Shown: in pieces, positions 62,688-64,000 of the stretch
How positions within the stretch are numbered: the first letter of the stretch is position 1
Layout of the letters: the number at the start of each line of letters is the position of its first letter
Notes under the pieces: generated by a model
What the model saw: the letters and a program-made list of their open reading frames with translations, nothing else
Told to the model about the DNA's origin: nothing
The model's database searches: none
Made by a program: the position numbers and the translations under genes
Assembly: GCA_029556615.1 (NCBI GenBank)
Contig: JAKQDD010000176.1
Coordinates: 124,001 to 188,000, forward strand
Origin: Verrucomicrobiota bacterium
GTDB taxonomy: Bacteria; Verrucomicrobiota; Verrucomicrobiia; Limisphaerales; J093
Length of the DNA: 64,000 nt
Direction: 5' to 3'

Positions 62688-62851
62688 TGCAACATGTGGT
62701 CAACAGGTCAAGTTGGGTCCCTGCGGCTCCAGGCCTCCCCTCCTTCCGTCGAGGACTCTACATTAGCGAGGCGCGGAAGAGAGGATGGGCAGGCACAGCA
62801 GGGTCTTCACGAACCTGAGGACTCGACTGGGTCTGAGGCACGCCTCGCTAG
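62688..62851 (+). repeat. Bipartite repeat element copy H (inner arm type i), 5' end truncated
   Basis: tgcaacatgtggtcaacaggtcaag...cgtcgaggactctacattagcgaggcgcgg...cacgcctcgctag. Confidence 0.93.
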
Positions 62852-62881
62852 AAGGTGGCTGGGGATCGGGGACACGACTCG

Positions 62882-63139
62882 ATGAACGTGCTGATACCAC
62901 TGGGGATGGTGTTGACGCTGATCAACGCGACCTTCCTGAACCTCTCGTGCAAGGCGCTGACGGCAGCTTATCCGGCGTCGCTGCTGAAGCTGGGGAGCGG
63001 GTCAGGGATTCTCAAGACGTTCACGGCGCCGGGCGGGGTGTTGATGGGCCGGATTGGAGGGATTGCGGCGCGGACGTTTCTGCGCGAGCACGCGCGGCGC
63101 GGCGCGGGGGTGTCGGGCTCAGCGGGGCCGGGCGAGTGA
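62882..63139 (+). CDS. Small hypothetical protein
   Basis: ORF MNVLIPLGMVLTLINATFLNLSCKALTAAYP..., follows repeat copy H; no family recognised. Confidence 0.4.
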   Translation: MNVLIPLGMVLTLINATFLNLSCKALTAAYPASLLKLGSGSGILKTFTAPGGVLMGRIGGIAARTFLREHARRGAGVSGSAGPGE

Positions 63140-64000
63140 CGCGGCGACGGCGCGTTGGAGGGTGTCGAGGCGCTGTCCGGGCGGGAGGCGCCGGCCGTCG
63201 GGGCCGGCGAGGTAGAAGCTGTCGCAGGCCGCGCCCTTGTCCGTCGAGACCCGGGAGAGGGCGATGCGGACGTCGAGGCCGTCGAGGGTCTTGAGGAGAT
63301 CGTAGAGCAGACCCAGGCGGTCGGGGGCGCGGATTTCGAGCAGGGTGAACTCCGGGTGGGCGTCGGCGCTGACGAGCACCTGGGGGGGGAAGGTCCGATC
63401 CGAAGGCGCAGGGTGCCGGGCATCGCGCCGGGCGTGCTCGAGGAGGGGGTCCAGGTCGAGTGGCGGAACCGCGAGCGCCTTTCGGAGCCAGTCGAGCGCG
63501 GCGGCGGCGGGGGTGGTATCGCGGGGAGTCCTGCCGGCTTGGCTGGTGGCGCGGACCAGGACGAGGGCGAGGTTGTCACTCCTGGGATAGGCGTCGAGGG
63601 TGAGGATATTAAGTCGGGCGGCGGCGAGGGCGCCGGCGATCCGGGTGAGGAACGCGGGCCGGTCCCAACCGCAGAAGGCGATTTCGAGGTGGCCCTGCTC
63701 GGGCCGGATCCGCGCTTGGAGCGCTGGGGCGAGAGCGAGGGAATCCTCCTGGGCGCGGGCGGCGAGGAAACCATGGAAGAGTTGGAGGTGATCGAGGATG
63801 GCGGATTGGGATTGGGTTTGGAAGTAGCGATCCGGCATGCCGGCCCAGTGGGCATCGCATTGATCCTGCCGGTCGGGGGGCACGTGGGGGGCGACGCGGT
63901 CGCGGAGTGCGGCGGCCGGATTGGCGGGAGCGATGGGGGAGCGGGTGCCGGCGAGGCACGCGGTGGTGGACTCGTGCAGTTCCCAGACCAGGACATCCCG
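63119..64000 (-). CDS. glnD: Bifunctional uridylyltransferase GlnD, C-terminal part with two ACT domains (5' end outside window)
   Basis: LEIAFCGWDRPAFLTRIAGALAAARLNILTLDAYPR and FTLLEIRAPDRLGLLYDLLKTLDGLDVRIALSRVSTDKGAACDSFYL; frame open to window edge. Confidence 0.85.
   Translation of the reverse strand, partial: RDVLVWELHESTTACLAGTRSPIAPANPAAALRDRVAPHVPPDRQDQCDAHWAGMPDRYFQTQSQSAILDHLQLFHGFLAARAQEDSLALAPALQARIRPEQGHLEIAFCGWDRPAFLTRIAGALAAARLNILTLDAYPRSDNLALVLVRATSQAGRTPRDTTPAAAALDWLRKALAVPPLDLDPLLEHARRDARHPAPSDRTFPPQVLVSADAHPEFTLLEIRAPDRLGLLYDLLKTLDGLDVRIALSRVSTDKGAACDSFYLAGPDGRRLPPGQRLDTLQRAVAASLARPR

Overview
High-GC chromosomal window, probably from the Verrucomicrobia. That lineage is inferred from gene content and from secreted proteins ending in an 'ITW...FYRV' module; I could not run a taxonomic search. 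About 50 credible CDS, one tRNA-Pro(CGG), one complete IS element and several interspersed repeat families are present. Notable loci: a bidirectional [NiFe]-hydrogenase operon hoxEFUYH-hoxW (minus strand); a clpS-DUF2017-aat-tlyA-nadK-lacI-type operon; secreted metalloproteases, a sulfatase, a fucosidase and LamG/PA14 proteins; argG, lysS, rnhC, trmB, panB, lnt and a glnD fragment; and a 2133-bp ISAs1-like element (9-bp TSD) whose transposase carries an N-terminal DUF4338/DruA-like domain. The most unusual signal is a ~180-bp bipartite inverted-repeat element present at 9 loci (7 near full length, 2 fragments). Its two modules are bounded by AGAGTCCTCGAC...GTCGAGGACTCT and TAGCGAGGCGC...GCGCCTCGCTA. 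It has three alternative inner-arm sequences, it often abuts or supplies stop codons, and one copy sits in-frame (exactly 177 bp = 59 codons, no stop) inside the apolipoprotein N-acyltransferase gene, next to the catalytic Cys. A second interesting locus is a tRNA-adjacent single-domain GIY-YIG nuclease gene flanked by 80-bp direct repeats (79/80 identical) and a perfect 22-bp-arm palindrome overlapping the tRNA 3' end.
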